A DNA stretch of 64,000 nucleotides from Nonomuraea solani (GTDB taxonomy: Bacteria > Actinomycetota > Actinomycetes > Streptosporangiales > Streptosporangiaceae): positions 674,977-738,976 of the forward strand of contig NZ_FNVT01000001.1 of NCBI RefSeq assembly GCF_900108335.1. Direction: 5' to 3'. Made by a program: the position numbers and the translations under genes. The notes under the pieces are model-generated. The model worked only from the letters and a program-made list of their open reading frames with translations, was not told the origin of the DNA and ran no database searches. Positions 53,497 to 61,426 of the stretch are shown piece by piece; within the stretch, counting starts at the first letter, position 1, and the number at the start of each line of letters is the position of its first letter.

Positions 53497-54719
53497 GGGG
53501 TCCTCGTCTGATTCAAGATCGGGTCCTCCGCGAGATCCGGGCCGGCCGGATAGCGAGCGAGCAGGGGGGATTCGTGCAGCACGAGCGCGATGCCGCCGAG
53601 CGCGCCGGCGGCCTCGCCGAGCGTCGCCCGGCGCAGGCGCACGCGGTGCCGGGAGACCGGCATGACGTGCTCGGCCAGCGCCCGCTCGACCGGATCCAGC
53701 AGCGGGGCGCCGGTCGCCGCCAGCTCGCCGCCGATCACGATCACGCTGGGGCCGATCGCGTTGCACAGGGCCGCGAGCACCTCGCCGATCCGCGCGCCGA
53801 CGCCGTCCAGCAGCCACAGGGCCGTCTCGTCGCCGGACTGGACGGCCTTGATCAGCTCAGGCACGTCGTCGGCGCGGCCGCCGGCGGCGCGGTAGGCGTC
53901 CAGCACGGCCCTGATCGAGGCGACGGTCTCCAGGCAGCCGGTGCCGCCGCAGCCGCAGCGGGCGCCGCCCGGCTCGACCGTGATGTGGCCGAACTCGCCG
54001 GACAGGCCGTACGCGCCGCGGTGCAGCGACCCGCCGACCACCAGGCCGCCGCCGACACCGTGGGAGAGGCGCAGGTACAGCACGTCCTGGCCGCCGGCGG
54101 CGGCGCCCCAGATCGCCTCGCCGAGTGCGGCGAGCCGGGTGTTGTTGTCCAGCAGCACCGGGACGCCGAACCGCTCGTGCAGCAGCAGTTGTACGGGGTG
54201 CGGCGGCGGATCCTCATCGTCCTCGGGCTGTTCAGGGCCTTCGACGGGGCCCACGACTCCGACACCGATCGCGGAGAGGGCGCCCAGGCGCAGCGCACCC
54301 GACCCCGTGCCGGTCAGGGAGCCGATGAGCCGTTCCGCCAGCTCGACCCGCCCTTCCCAGGGCAGGTCGGCCGCGTGCGGCTCGCTGGCCGAGCCGACGA
54401 TCTCGTGCGCCAGGTTGACGGCGGCGACGTGCAGCCCGCGACGGGTGAAGTCGATGCCGATCGCCTGGCCGGCGTCCGGGTTGAGGGTCAGGGTCTCGGC
54501 CGGCCTGCCGCGCCCGCGCGGCGCCTCCTGCTGGGTGGCGGTGACCACGGCGCCCGCGGCGACCAGGTCTGCGAGGATGTCGTAGAGGGTCGTGCGCGAC
54601 AGCCCACAGCGTTTGCCCAGCTCGCCCCGGCTGAGCGGGCCATGCTTGCGCAGCAGCCCGAGCACGAGCTCTTCGTGCCCGCGCCGGAGCTGCGACAGGG
54701 GGCCAGGCGGTTGTGACAT
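53493..54719 (-). CDS. ROK-family transcriptional regulator
   Basis: The protein is 408 residues from ATG 54719. An N-terminal winged helix (about 10-75; [20 protein letters not shown]) precedes a ROK sugar-kinase-like domain with [33 protein letters not shown] and the zinc-binding signature [20 protein letters not shown] with GCLE. ROK repressors respond to sugars or sugar phosphates. It is the first gene of a six-gene operon and is translationally coupled to the permease. The regulator type argues that the imported compound is carbohydrate-like even though the transporter is of the sulfonate class. Confidence 0.93.
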   Translation of the reverse strand: MSQPPGPLSQLRRGHEELVLGLLRKHGPLSRGELGKRCGLSRTTLYDILADLVAAGAVVTATQQEAPRGRGRPAETLTLNPDAGQAIGIDFTRRGLHVAAVNLAHEIVGSASEPHAADLPWEGRVELAERLIGSLTGTGSGALRLGALSAIGVGVVGPVEGPEQPEDDEDPPPHPVQLLLHERFGVPVLLDNNTRLAALGEAIWGAAAGGQDVLYLRLSHGVGGGLVVGGSLHRGAYGLSGEFGHITVEPGGARCGCGGTGCLETVASIRAVLDAYRAAGGRADDVPELIKAVQSGDETALWLLDGVGARIGEVLAALCNAIGPSVIVIGGELAATGAPLLDPVERALAEHVMPVSRHRVRLRRATLGEAAGALGGIALVLHESPLLARYPAGPDLAEDPILNQTRTP

Positions 54720-54975
54720 GACGCAGAGTCTGCCCACGCCACGCATTTTCGTCAATAACCCGGAAAAAACATTCTCGCCTCGTCCGGGGTAAGGTGAGGA
54801 CCGGCGCCGTCCCGCGCCCGACCTCCTGACCGCGCGCCCACGCCGCGCGGCACCGCGGAGGCAGAGGGGATCGATGTCCTCGGGGCGACGTCTCGATCGT
54901 CACGGGTTCTCTGGACGGCGGGCCGTGCGGCCGGAGCGTGGGTCCTTCGCGCGGGGTCGCCTCGGGAGCACTGTC

Positions 54976-55986
54976 ATGACCGGCCACAAACACCTCAAGC
55001 GCCGCGTACGCGACCGCATGGCCAAGACCGGCGAGTCCTACACCACCGCCCTGCGCCACGTCGCCGGCCGCGCGCGCCACCACCACGAGTCGGCGCTGCT
55101 GCGCCACGTGCTCGGCGGCGGCCACTCCGAGGCCATGCTGCTCGGCCTCGGCGGCGGCATCGGGTTCATGTACTTCGTCTTCGAATACCAGGGCCATCCG
55201 CCGATGCTCACGATCGTCGCCCAGGCCCACCCCGCGCCGATGATCCCCCTCGCGCTGACCAGGGCGGGAGCCCCGCACGAGATCCGGCGGACGGGCTCGG
55301 CCAAGGTCGCCGAGCGCAACCTGCGGGCCGCGCTCGACGCCGGGCGGCAGCCCATGTGCCGGGTCGCCCGCCACCTGCTGCCGTGGCGGGACGCGATGCC
55401 GTTCCCCGACCCCGTGGACGTCGCCGTGACCGGGCTGTCCGGCGACGTCGTCCGGGTGCGCGACGACGCCACCGCCGACCTGCCGCTCAAGGACTTCCTG
55501 GCGGCCTGGTCGGCGGTGCCGAAGGAGAAGCACCAGCTCATCGAGATCACCGGGCCGGCGGCGGGGGAGCCCGACGTGGCCGGGGCGATCGCGGACACCG
55601 CCGCCAAGCTGACCGGCCCGGTGCTCGGCAACGCCTTCGACGTCAACTTCGGGCTCTCGGGCATGCGCAAACTCGCCGCCCAGCTCGCCGACACCAAGGG
55701 GAAGCAGGGCTGGACCCGCAGGTTCGCCGACCCTGGCCCGCTGCTCGACCGGCTGAGCGAGTGCCTGGAGGTGGAGTACACCGCGCCGGGCGCGACCCGG
55801 CCGCTCTACGCGGACTTCCTGGCCGAGACCGGCCGGGCCGAGGCGGCGGCGGTCTACCGGGAGGCGGGCGGGCAGTGGTCGCGGGTGGCCGTGGCGGCGG
55901 CCGCGCACACGCCGCCGCCGGAGCTGGCCGCGATGGTGGCCGACGCCGTGCTGCTGGAGGAGCGCGGGGTCGCCCTGCTCCGTTGA
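54976..55986 (+). CDS. BtrH N-terminal domain protein
   Basis: The protein is 336 residues from ATG 54976 behind GGGAG. After a short basic helical region (HKHLKRRVRDRMAKTGESYT), the segment HHESALLRHVLGGGHSEAML followed by GLGGGIGFMYFVFEY is the conserved start of the BtrH_N domain. A C-terminal DUF4872-like part follows. BtrH transfers an acyl group from a carrier protein to ribostamycin in butirosin biosynthesis; Cys/His-type papain-like chemistry is proposed for the family. No carrier protein or antibiotic genes are next to it here, so its substrate is open. The -35 of the following GH35 gene may overlap its stop. Confidence 0.75.
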   Translation: MTGHKHLKRRVRDRMAKTGESYTTALRHVAGRARHHHESALLRHVLGGGHSEAMLLGLGGGIGFMYFVFEYQGHPPMLTIVAQAHPAPMIPLALTRAGAPHEIRRTGSAKVAERNLRAALDAGRQPMCRVARHLLPWRDAMPFPDPVDVAVTGLSGDVVRVRDDATADLPLKDFLAAWSAVPKEKHQLIEITGPAAGEPDVAGAIADTAAKLTGPVLGNAFDVNFGLSGMRKLAAQLADTKGKQGWTRRFADPGPLLDRLSECLEVEYTAPGATRPLYADFLAETGRAEAAAVYREAGGQWSRVAVAAAAHTPPPELAAMVADAVLLEERGVALLR

Positions 55987-56011
55987 CTTTTGTTTGGATG
56001 GTCGCCAAATT
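55983..56011 (+). promoter_or_regulatory. Candidate promoter of the GH35 gene
   Basis: TTGACT (55983-55988) overlaps the BtrH-like stop and is followed 17 bases later by CAAATT (56006-56011) as a weak -10. A TTTGG-N7-CCAAA inverted repeat (55993-56009) lies between the boxes. The stretch is unusually AT-rich for this genome. Confidence 0.35.
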
Positions 56012-56054
56012 AAAGGGGCGCGTGCCGTTCCGAGCCGACCCCTGGAAGGCGACC

Positions 56055-58871
56055 ATGAGGCGCTTGTTCCCGGTGCTCCTTGCCCTGTTACTGACCTGCG
56101 TGGCTGTGCCGGGCCAGGCTCGGGCCGCGGGCGAGGTGACCTACGACGAGCACTCGCTGATGGTGGACGGGCGCCGGATCGTGCTGCAGTCGGCCGAGTT
56201 CCACTATTTCCGGCTGCCCAGCCAGGAGTTGTGGGAGGACGTGCTGGAGAAGTTCAAGGCGGCCGGGTTCAACGCCGTCTCGCTGTACTTCTCGTGGGCC
56301 TACCACTCGCCCCGGCCCGGTGTGTACGACTTCACCGGCGTGCGCGACGTGGACCGGCTGCTGCGCACCGCCGAACGGGCGGGCCTGTACGTGATCGCCA
56401 GGCCGGGGCCGTACATCAACGCCGAGAGCACCGGCGGCGGCTTCCCGGCCTGGCTGAAGACGGTGCCGGGCCGGGCGCGCAGCTTCGAGGCCGGGTATCG
56501 CGAGGCGTACCGGGAGTGGCTGCACCGGATCAATCCCATCATCGCCAGGCACCAGGTCACCGAGGGCGGCCCGGTGATCCTCTACAACGCGGAGAACGAG
56601 TACCAGGTCAACACCGACGCCGCGTACATGCAGGACATCCAGGACCAGGCCCGCGCCGACGGCATCGAGGTGCCGATCACCACGAACGACTGCTGCGACG
56701 CCGGGTCCTGGAGCTCGACCTGGGCGACCGGGCCCGGCGCGGTGCAGATCCCGGGCGTGGACGACTATCCGCAGTCCTTCGAGTGCGCGAACCCGGAGCT
56801 GTGGGGGCCGTGGGGCGAGGGCCTGACCGAGAAGCTGCGCGACGACATCCCGGTCTTCGCCGCCGAGTATCAGGCCGGGGCCATCGACCTGGGCAACGCC
56901 GGATACGAACGCTGCCGGGAGCTGACCGGGCCGGCGTTCATGAAGTTCTTCTACAAGAACAACCTGATGCGGACCGGCGCGACGATGTTCTCGTACTACA
57001 TGGGGTACGGCGGCACGAACTGGGGCTGGCTGGCCCAGCCCAACGACGTCTACACCTCCTACGACTACGGCGCCGCGATCACCGAGGCCCGGCAACTGAC
57101 GCCGAAATACGATGAGTTCAAGCGCCAGGGCCTCTTCCTCCAGGCGGTCACCCCGCTGGCCAAGACCGGCGCGGTGCCCTCGCCCGCGACCTCGGGCAAC
57201 GCCGCGCTCACCACCGTGGCCCGGGCGAACCCCGACACCGGCACCCAGTTCGTCCTGGTCAGGCATGAGGACCGGGCGGCGACGAGCACCGACGAGACCA
57301 TCCTCGACTGGGCCGCGCCCGACGGCCGTCACCAGGTGCCGGTCCAGGTCAAGGGGCGTGACGCGCACGTCCTGGTCGCCGGGTACGACCTGGGCGGCCA
57401 GCGCCTGGCCGTGTCCAGCTCGGAGATCATGACCCACGCCGCCATCGGCGGGCGGGACGTCGCCGTCCTGTACGGCACCGCGGGTTCGCCGGGCGCCACG
57501 GTGCTGCGCTACGCCTCCCGGCCTACGGTCAAGGTGCTCGAAGGGCGGGTGCGGGTTACTTATGACGAAGGCGACCTGCGCCTCGACTACGCCCACGAAG
57601 GGCTGGCCCGGGTGCTCGTCACGGGTGGCGGGCGGCGGCCGCTGCTGCTCCTGATCGGCACCGACGAGACGGCCGCCGAGTTCTGGCGGGCCGAGACCGC
57701 CGCCGGGCCCGTGCTGGTCCGCGGCACCGAACTGGTCCGCTCGGCCACCTCGTACGGCGACACCGTGCGCCTGGCCGCGGACACGAAGGCCGGCCCCGTC
57801 GAGGTGTTCACCCCGGCCGACCGGCTGCGGATCGGCCAGGACGAGATCCGGGTCACCCGCACGCCCAGCGGCTCCCTGCTCGGCGCCACCCGCGCGCCCG
57901 GGCAGGCACACCTGCCCGCGCTGACCGGCTGGCGCGCGCACGCCGAGTCGCCGGAGGCCGCGCCGGGCTTCGACGACTCCCGCTGGACCGCCGCCGACCA
58001 CACCACGACCGTCAGCCCGCACAAGCCGAAGACCCTGCCCGTCCTGTACGCCGACGACTACGGGTTCCACTACGGCAACGTCTGGTATCGCGGCCACTTC
58101 ACCGCCACCGGGTCCGAGACCAGAGTCGACCTGAACGCCATCACCGGCCTGCGCGGCAACTACCTGGTCTGGCTGAACGGCCGCTACCTCGGCTCGGCGG
58201 CGGGCGGCGTGCAGGCGGACTCCGGCGACCAGGCGACCCCGCCCAACCCCGACCCGGGCCCCGGCCGCTTCGACATCCCCGACGGCCTGCTCAAGGCGGG
58301 GGCCGGCAATGTGCTGTCCGTCCTCGTCGCCACCACGGGCCACAACGACGACTGGATCGCCGACGACCTGCGCTTCAAGCAGCCCCGCGGCCTGGTCGCC
58401 GCCTCCGTCGGCGACACGCCGATCACCTGGCGGATTCAGGGCACCGCCGGCACGGACCGGCTCCGCGGCCCGCTCAGCACCGGTGGCCTGTACGGCGAAC
58501 GCACCGGCTGGCACCTGCCGACATATCCCGATAAATCGTGGAACAGCGCCACGGGCACCCTGCCACCCGGCGTCACCTGGCAGCGCACCTCGTTCCGCCT
58601 CGACCTCCCCAAGGGCCAGGACGTGCCGGTCGGGTTGCGCTTCGGCGGCGACCCGTCGCCCGCGTACCGGGTGCTGATCTTCCTGAACGGCTGGAACATC
58701 GGCCAGTACGGCGCCGACATCGGCCCTCAGCGCGAGTTCTCGCTCCCCGCCGGGCTGTTGAACGAGCACGGGACCAACACCCTCGCCCTGGCCATCACCG
58801 CCGAGCAGCCGACGACGGGCCCAGGACCGCTCGGCCTGTTCGCCTACGGGAACGTCCGGAGCGGGCGCTGA
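56055..58871 (+). CDS. Secreted GH35 beta-galactosidase
   Basis: The protein is 938 residues from ATG 56055 behind GGAAGG. A signal peptide (about 1-24) is followed by a GH35 TIM barrel (about 30-345). The acid/base Glu is in NAENEY (about 182) and the nucleophile Glu in FAAEYQAG (about 271). Characteristic segments ILYNAENEYQ and MFSYYMGYGGTNWGW are present. Beta-galactosidase domains 2-5 follow, including two jelly rolls (about 620-760 and 790-930). It releases beta-linked galactose from plant polysaccharides such as pectic galactan or arabinogalactan. A rare TTA codon (56088-56090) lies in the signal peptide. A hairpin shared with the convergent gene follows. Confidence 0.94.
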   Translation: MRRLFPVLLALLLTCVAVPGQARAAGEVTYDEHSLMVDGRRIVLQSAEFHYFRLPSQELWEDVLEKFKAAGFNAVSLYFSWAYHSPRPGVYDFTGVRDVDRLLRTAERAGLYVIARPGPYINAESTGGGFPAWLKTVPGRARSFEAGYREAYREWLHRINPIIARHQVTEGGPVILYNAENEYQVNTDAAYMQDIQDQARADGIEVPITTNDCCDAGSWSSTWATGPGAVQIPGVDDYPQSFECANPELWGPWGEGLTEKLRDDIPVFAAEYQAGAIDLGNAGYERCRELTGPAFMKFFYKNNLMRTGATMFSYYMGYGGTNWGWLAQPNDVYTSYDYGAAITEARQLTPKYDEFKRQGLFLQAVTPLAKTGAVPSPATSGNAALTTVARANPDTGTQFVLVRHEDRAATSTDETILDWAAPDGRHQVPVQVKGRDAHVLVAGYDLGGQRLAVSSSEIMTHAAIGGRDVAVLYGTAGSPGATVLRYASRPTVKVLEGRVRVTYDEGDLRLDYAHEGLARVLVTGGGRRPLLLLIGTDETAAEFWRAETAAGPVLVRGTELVRSATSYGDTVRLAADTKAGPVEVFTPADRLRIGQDEIRVTRTPSGSLLGATRAPGQAHLPALTGWRAHAESPEAAPGFDDSRWTAADHTTTVSPHKPKTLPVLYADDYGFHYGNVWYRGHFTATGSETRVDLNAITGLRGNYLVWLNGRYLGSAAGGVQADSGDQATPPNPDPGPGRFDIPDGLLKAGAGNVLSVLVATTGHNDDWIADDLRFKQPRGLVAASVGDTPITWRIQGTAGTDRLRGPLSTGGLYGERTGWHLPTYPDKSWNSATGTLPPGVTWQRTSFRLDLPKGQDVPVGLRFGGDPSPAYRVLIFLNGWNIGQYGADIGPQREFSLPAGLLNEHGTNTLALAITAEQPTTGPGPLGLFAYGNVRSGR

Positions 58872-58892
58872 AGGGGCTCAGCCCCGCTCCGG
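58856..58892. terminator. Bidirectional hairpin containing both convergent stop codons
   Basis: CCGGAGCGGG (58856-58865) pairs with CCCGCTCCGG (58883-58892), and inside it GCTGA (58867-58871) pairs with TCAGC (58878-58882), with one bulged C and a six-base loop. The GH35 stop (58869-58871) and the monooxygenase stop (58878-58880) are part of the inner stem. Confidence 0.75.
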
Positions 58893-59210
58893 CACCCGCA
58901 TCTCGCCCAGCTCGGACCAGTCGTCCTGCGGGACGGTGGCGTTGACGATGCGGGGCGTCTCGGCGAGGTAGGGCGGGAGCGTCTGCTGGGCCTGCTTGAA
59001 GTGCGCCGACCGCACATGCGCGCCCCCCGCGTCGCCGTCGCGGAACGCCTCCACCAGCACGTATTCGGCGGGGTCGTCGAGGCTGCGCGACCAGTCGAAC
59101 CACAGGCAGCCCGGCTCGGCGCGGGTCGCCTCGGTGAACTCGCGGGTGATCTCCTGGAAGCGGTCGGCGTGCTCGGGCAGGACGCGGAACTTCGCGGTAA
59201 TGAAGATCAT
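58878..59210 (-). CDS. Antibiotic biosynthesis monooxygenase (YgiN-like, ABM domain)
   Basis: This 110-residue single ABM-domain protein starts at 59210 behind GAGGGAG. The typical pattern is FITAKFRVLPEHADRFQEIT, then ATRAEPGCLWFDWSRSLDDP, YVLVEAFRD and HVRSAHFKQ. ABM proteins form dimers with a ferredoxin-like fold and oxidise quinol-like or polyketide substrates without cofactors; YgiN acts on menadiol. It is divergent from the FMN monooxygenase cluster, and the inverted repeat at 59266-59288 lies between them, so shared regulation is possible. Confidence 0.9.
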   Translation of the reverse strand: MIFITAKFRVLPEHADRFQEITREFTEATRAEPGCLWFDWSRSLDDPAEYVLVEAFRDGDAGGAHVRSAHFKQAQQTLPPYLAETPRIVNATVPQDDWSELGEMRVPERG

Positions 59211-59265
59211 CGAAGGGCTCCCTCGATCAAGCGGCGGGTACGGGACGAGACTATCGGCCGGATAA

Positions 59266-59288
59266 TTTCCTATATCTCATGTAGGAAA
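59266..59288. promoter_or_regulatory. Inverted repeat upstream of the FMN-monooxygenase operon
   Basis: TTTCCTA (59266-59272) and TAGGAAA (59282-59288) are perfect 7-base arms around a 9-base spacer, one and a half turns between arm centres. It ends two bases before the -35 box of the operon promoter, the position of an activator or repressor site. Confidence 0.6.
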
Positions 59289-59290
59289 AG

Positions 59291-59319
59291 TTGACTTTGT
59301 CGCGCCGGGCTCGTAGCTT
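59291..59319 (+). promoter_or_regulatory. Promoter of the FMN-monooxygenase operon (leaderless start)
   Basis: TTGACT (59291-59296) and TAGCTT (59314-59319) are spaced by 17 bases. The ATG at 59327 begins seven bases after the -10 box, so the transcript is expected to start at or next to the initiation codon, as in leaderless actinobacterial mRNAs. Confidence 0.6.
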
Positions 59320-59326
59320 CTTGCGC

Positions 59327-59479
59327 ATGAGCCCGGACATCAAGATCAGTATCCGGAACGTCACCAAGACCTTCCCGGCCAGGGGCCGCGCCGAACCCCG
59401 TACGGCGCTGTCCGGCCTCGACCTGCGCGCGGGCGAGCTCCTCACGCTCGCCGGCCAGGCGGTGCCCGCCCATGGCTGA
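59327..59479 (+). pseudogene. Truncated ABC transporter ATPase (N-terminal fragment)
   Basis: The frame starts MSPDIKISIRNVTKTFPARG and continues to LDLRAGELLTLAGQAVPAHG before a stop: 50 codons. The first 43 match the start of nitrate/sulfonate-type ABC ATPases, which normally continue [16 protein letters not shown]. Here everything from Walker A onward is missing and the frame jumps to QAVPAHG. The 200-residue body, and probably permease genes, have been deleted, possibly in frame with the end of a neighbouring transporter gene. The intact promoter now drives the downstream FMN monooxygenase. Confidence 0.7.
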
Positions 59480-59564
59480 GACCTGGCCCGACGCCTTGGA
59501 GGGCCTCGAAGGCGACGTCCACTGGTACGACCTGCCCGACGACGAGGCGGAGGAGGACACGTGA
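59472..59564 (+). CDS. 30-residue acidic ORF between the ATPase remnant and the FMN monooxygenase
   Basis: ATG 59472 overlaps the remnant stop and the frame ends with a TGA that overlaps the monooxygenase GTG (GTGA). It encodes MAETWPDALEGLEGDVHWYD and an acidic tail (DDEAEEDT). It has no ribosome binding site of its own, so translation would depend on the remnant. It may be a small protein, the leftover end of a lost gene, or a coupling frame. Confidence 0.4.
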   Translation: MAETWPDALEGLEGDVHWYDLPDDEAEEDT

Positions 59565-60880
59565 CGAGAAGGCTGCACCTGAACGCGTTCCTCATGGGCG
59601 TCGGCCACCACGAGGCCGCCTGGCGGCACCCGCGCACCGAGCCCGCTCGCCTCACCGACGTCCGCCACTACCAGGAGCTGGCCAGGATCGCCGAGCGTGG
59701 CAAGCTCGACTCGGTCTTCCTCGCCGACGGCGTGGCGCTGCAGGGCAACGTCGCCCACAACGCGCTCGGCGGGCTCGAACCCCTCACGCTGCTGTCGGCC
59801 CTGGCCGCCGTCACCGACCACATCGGGCTCATCGCGACGGTGTCGACGACGTACAACGAGCCCTTCCACGTGGCCCGCAAGTTCGCCTCGCTCGACCACA
59901 TCAGCGGCGGCCGCGCCGGCTGGAACATCGTCACCTCCGCCGGCGAGGCCGAGGCCGGCAACTTCGGCATAGAGCGTCCCTCGCACGCCCGCCGCTACGC
60001 CAGGGCGGCGGAGTTCCTGGAGGTCACGCGCAAGCTGTGGGACAGCTGGGAGGACGGCGCGATCCTGCGCGACCGCGCGGCCGGCCGCTACGCCGACACC
60101 GGCAAGATCCACCCGATCGAGCACGCGGGCGAGCACTTCGCGGTGCGCGGCCCGCTCAACACCTCCCGCCCGCCGCAGGGGCATCCGCTGCTGGTGCAGG
60201 CCGGGTCGTCGGAGGACGGCAAGGAGTTCGCCGCCCACTACGCCGAGGCCGTCTTCACCGCCCAGCAGACCCTGGAGGAGGCGCGGGAGTTCTACGACGA
60301 CCTCAAGGGGCGGCTGGCCGCGTACGGGAGGAAACCCGGCGAACTGCTCGTCCTGCCCGGCATCTCGCCGATCATCGGCTCGACCGAGCGGGAGGCGCTG
60401 CTGCTGGAGAAGGAGCTGGAAGACCTGATCATCCCCGCGTACGGGCTGGCGCAGCTCTCCCGCATGACCGGCCTGGACCTCACCGAGGGCGACCTGGACG
60501 GGCCGCTGCCCGACGTGCCCGCCGAGACGGAAGGGGCGCAGAGCCGCCGCAAGCTCGTCGTTGACCTGGCCAGGCGCGAACACCTCACGGTCAGGCAGCT
60601 CATCGGCCGGCTGGCGGGCGGACGGGGCCACCTCGTCATGGCCGGGACGCCGGAGCAGATCGCCGATCGGCTCCAGGAGTGGTTCACCGGCGGCGCGGCC
60701 GATGGTTTCAACATCATGCCGCCGATCCTGCCCGGCGGGCTGTCCGACTTCGTCGACCACGTGGTGCCGGAACTGCGGATCAGGGGGCTGTTCCGGCACG
60801 AGTACGAGGGCCGTACGCTCCGCGACAACTACGGCCTGGCCAGACCTCGCTCCCGATACGAACAGGCGGTGGCCTCATGA
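59561..60880 (+). CDS. FMN-dependent monooxygenase, NtaA/SnaA/DszA/SoxA family (LLM class)
   Basis: This 439-residue flavin monooxygenase starts at GTG 59561 (coupled GTGA). The family pattern is LHLNAFLMGVGHHEAAWRHP, TVSTTYNEPFHVARKFASLD, HISGGRAGWNIVTSAGEAEA and HPLLVQAGSSEDGKEFAA. Members use FMNH2 supplied by a separate reductase to oxidise sulfonates, dibenzothiophene, nitrilotriacetate or similar compounds. The next gene, coupled by ATGA, encodes an FMN reductase. The adjacent ABC-ATPase remnant and the TTTCCTA repeat suggest a former complete sulfur-scavenging operon. The substrate cannot be deduced. Confidence 0.94.
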   Translation: MTRRLHLNAFLMGVGHHEAAWRHPRTEPARLTDVRHYQELARIAERGKLDSVFLADGVALQGNVAHNALGGLEPLTLLSALAAVTDHIGLIATVSTTYNEPFHVARKFASLDHISGGRAGWNIVTSAGEAEAGNFGIERPSHARRYARAAEFLEVTRKLWDSWEDGAILRDRAAGRYADTGKIHPIEHAGEHFAVRGPLNTSRPPQGHPLLVQAGSSEDGKEFAAHYAEAVFTAQQTLEEAREFYDDLKGRLAAYGRKPGELLVLPGISPIIGSTEREALLLEKELEDLIIPAYGLAQLSRMTGLDLTEGDLDGPLPDVPAETEGAQSRRKLVVDLARREHLTVRQLIGRLAGGRGHLVMAGTPEQIADRLQEWFTGGAADGFNIMPPILPGGLSDFVDHVVPELRIRGLFRHEYEGRTLRDNYGLARPRSRYEQAVAS

Positions 60881-61395
60881 GCGGCATTGTCACGGTGGTC
60901 GGCAACCCCCGCGAGGGGTCCAGGACGCTGGCCGTCGCCGAAGCGGCGGCGCGGGCGATCGGGAGCCGCCTCGCGGCCGGCCCCCACGAGGTCGTGGACC
61001 TGTCGGCGCTCGGCCCGCACCTGCTCGCGCCCGGCGCGTCGCCCGGCGTGGAGGTGGCTTTGGAGCTGGTACGCGAGGCGGACGTGCTGGTGGTGGCCAG
61101 CCCGACCTACAAGGGCACCTACACCGGGCTGCTCAAGGCGTTCCTGGACCGGTTGCCGCCGGACGCGCTGGCCGGGAAGGCGGCGCTGCCGCTGCTGGTG
61201 ATGGGGGATGCCAAGCATGCGCTGGCGGTCGAGGTGCACCTGCGGCCGTTGCTGGTGGAGCTGGGTGCGACCGTGCCGACGCCGGGCCTGGCCGTGCTCG
61301 AATCCCAGTTGCCGGCGCTCGACGACCTGCTGTCGGCCTGGGCCGATCGGGTCGTCCCGGCTTTGAGTCTGGCGAAGGGACCGTCCATCGTGTAG
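60877..61395 (+). CDS. NAD(P)H-dependent FMN reductase
   Basis: This 172-residue flavodoxin-fold reductase has the SsuE/YwqN pattern: VTVVGNPREGSRTLAVAEAA binds the FMN phosphate, then ADVLVVASPTYKGTYTGLLK, LDRLP, and a C-terminal LPLLVMGDAKHALAVEVHLR. It supplies reduced FMN to the monooxygenase encoded by the overlapping upstream gene (ATGA). Its stop codon TAG (61393-61395) is inside the palindromic element in front of trpB. Confidence 0.93.
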   Translation: MSGIVTVVGNPREGSRTLAVAEAAARAIGSRLAAGPHEVVDLSALGPHLLAPGASPGVEVALELVREADVLVVASPTYKGTYTGLLKAFLDRLPPDALAGKAALPLLVMGDAKHALAVEVHLRPLLVELGATVPTPGLAVLESQLPALDDLLSAWADRVVPALSLAKGPSIV

Positions 61396-61417
61396 AACTG
61401 TTCTAGAAGACTAGAAC
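61393..61417. promoter_or_regulatory. Overlapping palindromes between the FMN reductase and trpB
   Basis: TAGAACTGTTCTA (61393-61405) is a perfect 13-base palindrome around one base. It overlaps GTTCTAG (61400-61406), which with CTAGAAC (61411-61417) forms a perfect 7-base inverted repeat with spacer AAGA. Three TAGAAC motifs result. The last one (61412-61417) also resembles a -10 box ten bases before the trpB GTG. The element looks like a repressor site at a promoter. Confidence 0.6.
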
Positions 61418-61426
61418 ACGCGATGG

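Noticed and set aside
61393..61417. Element considered as a LexA SOS box
   Set aside because: Actinobacterial LexA sites need GAAC-N4-GTTC; here GAAC and GTTC are separated by one base and the other pair has opposite orientation.
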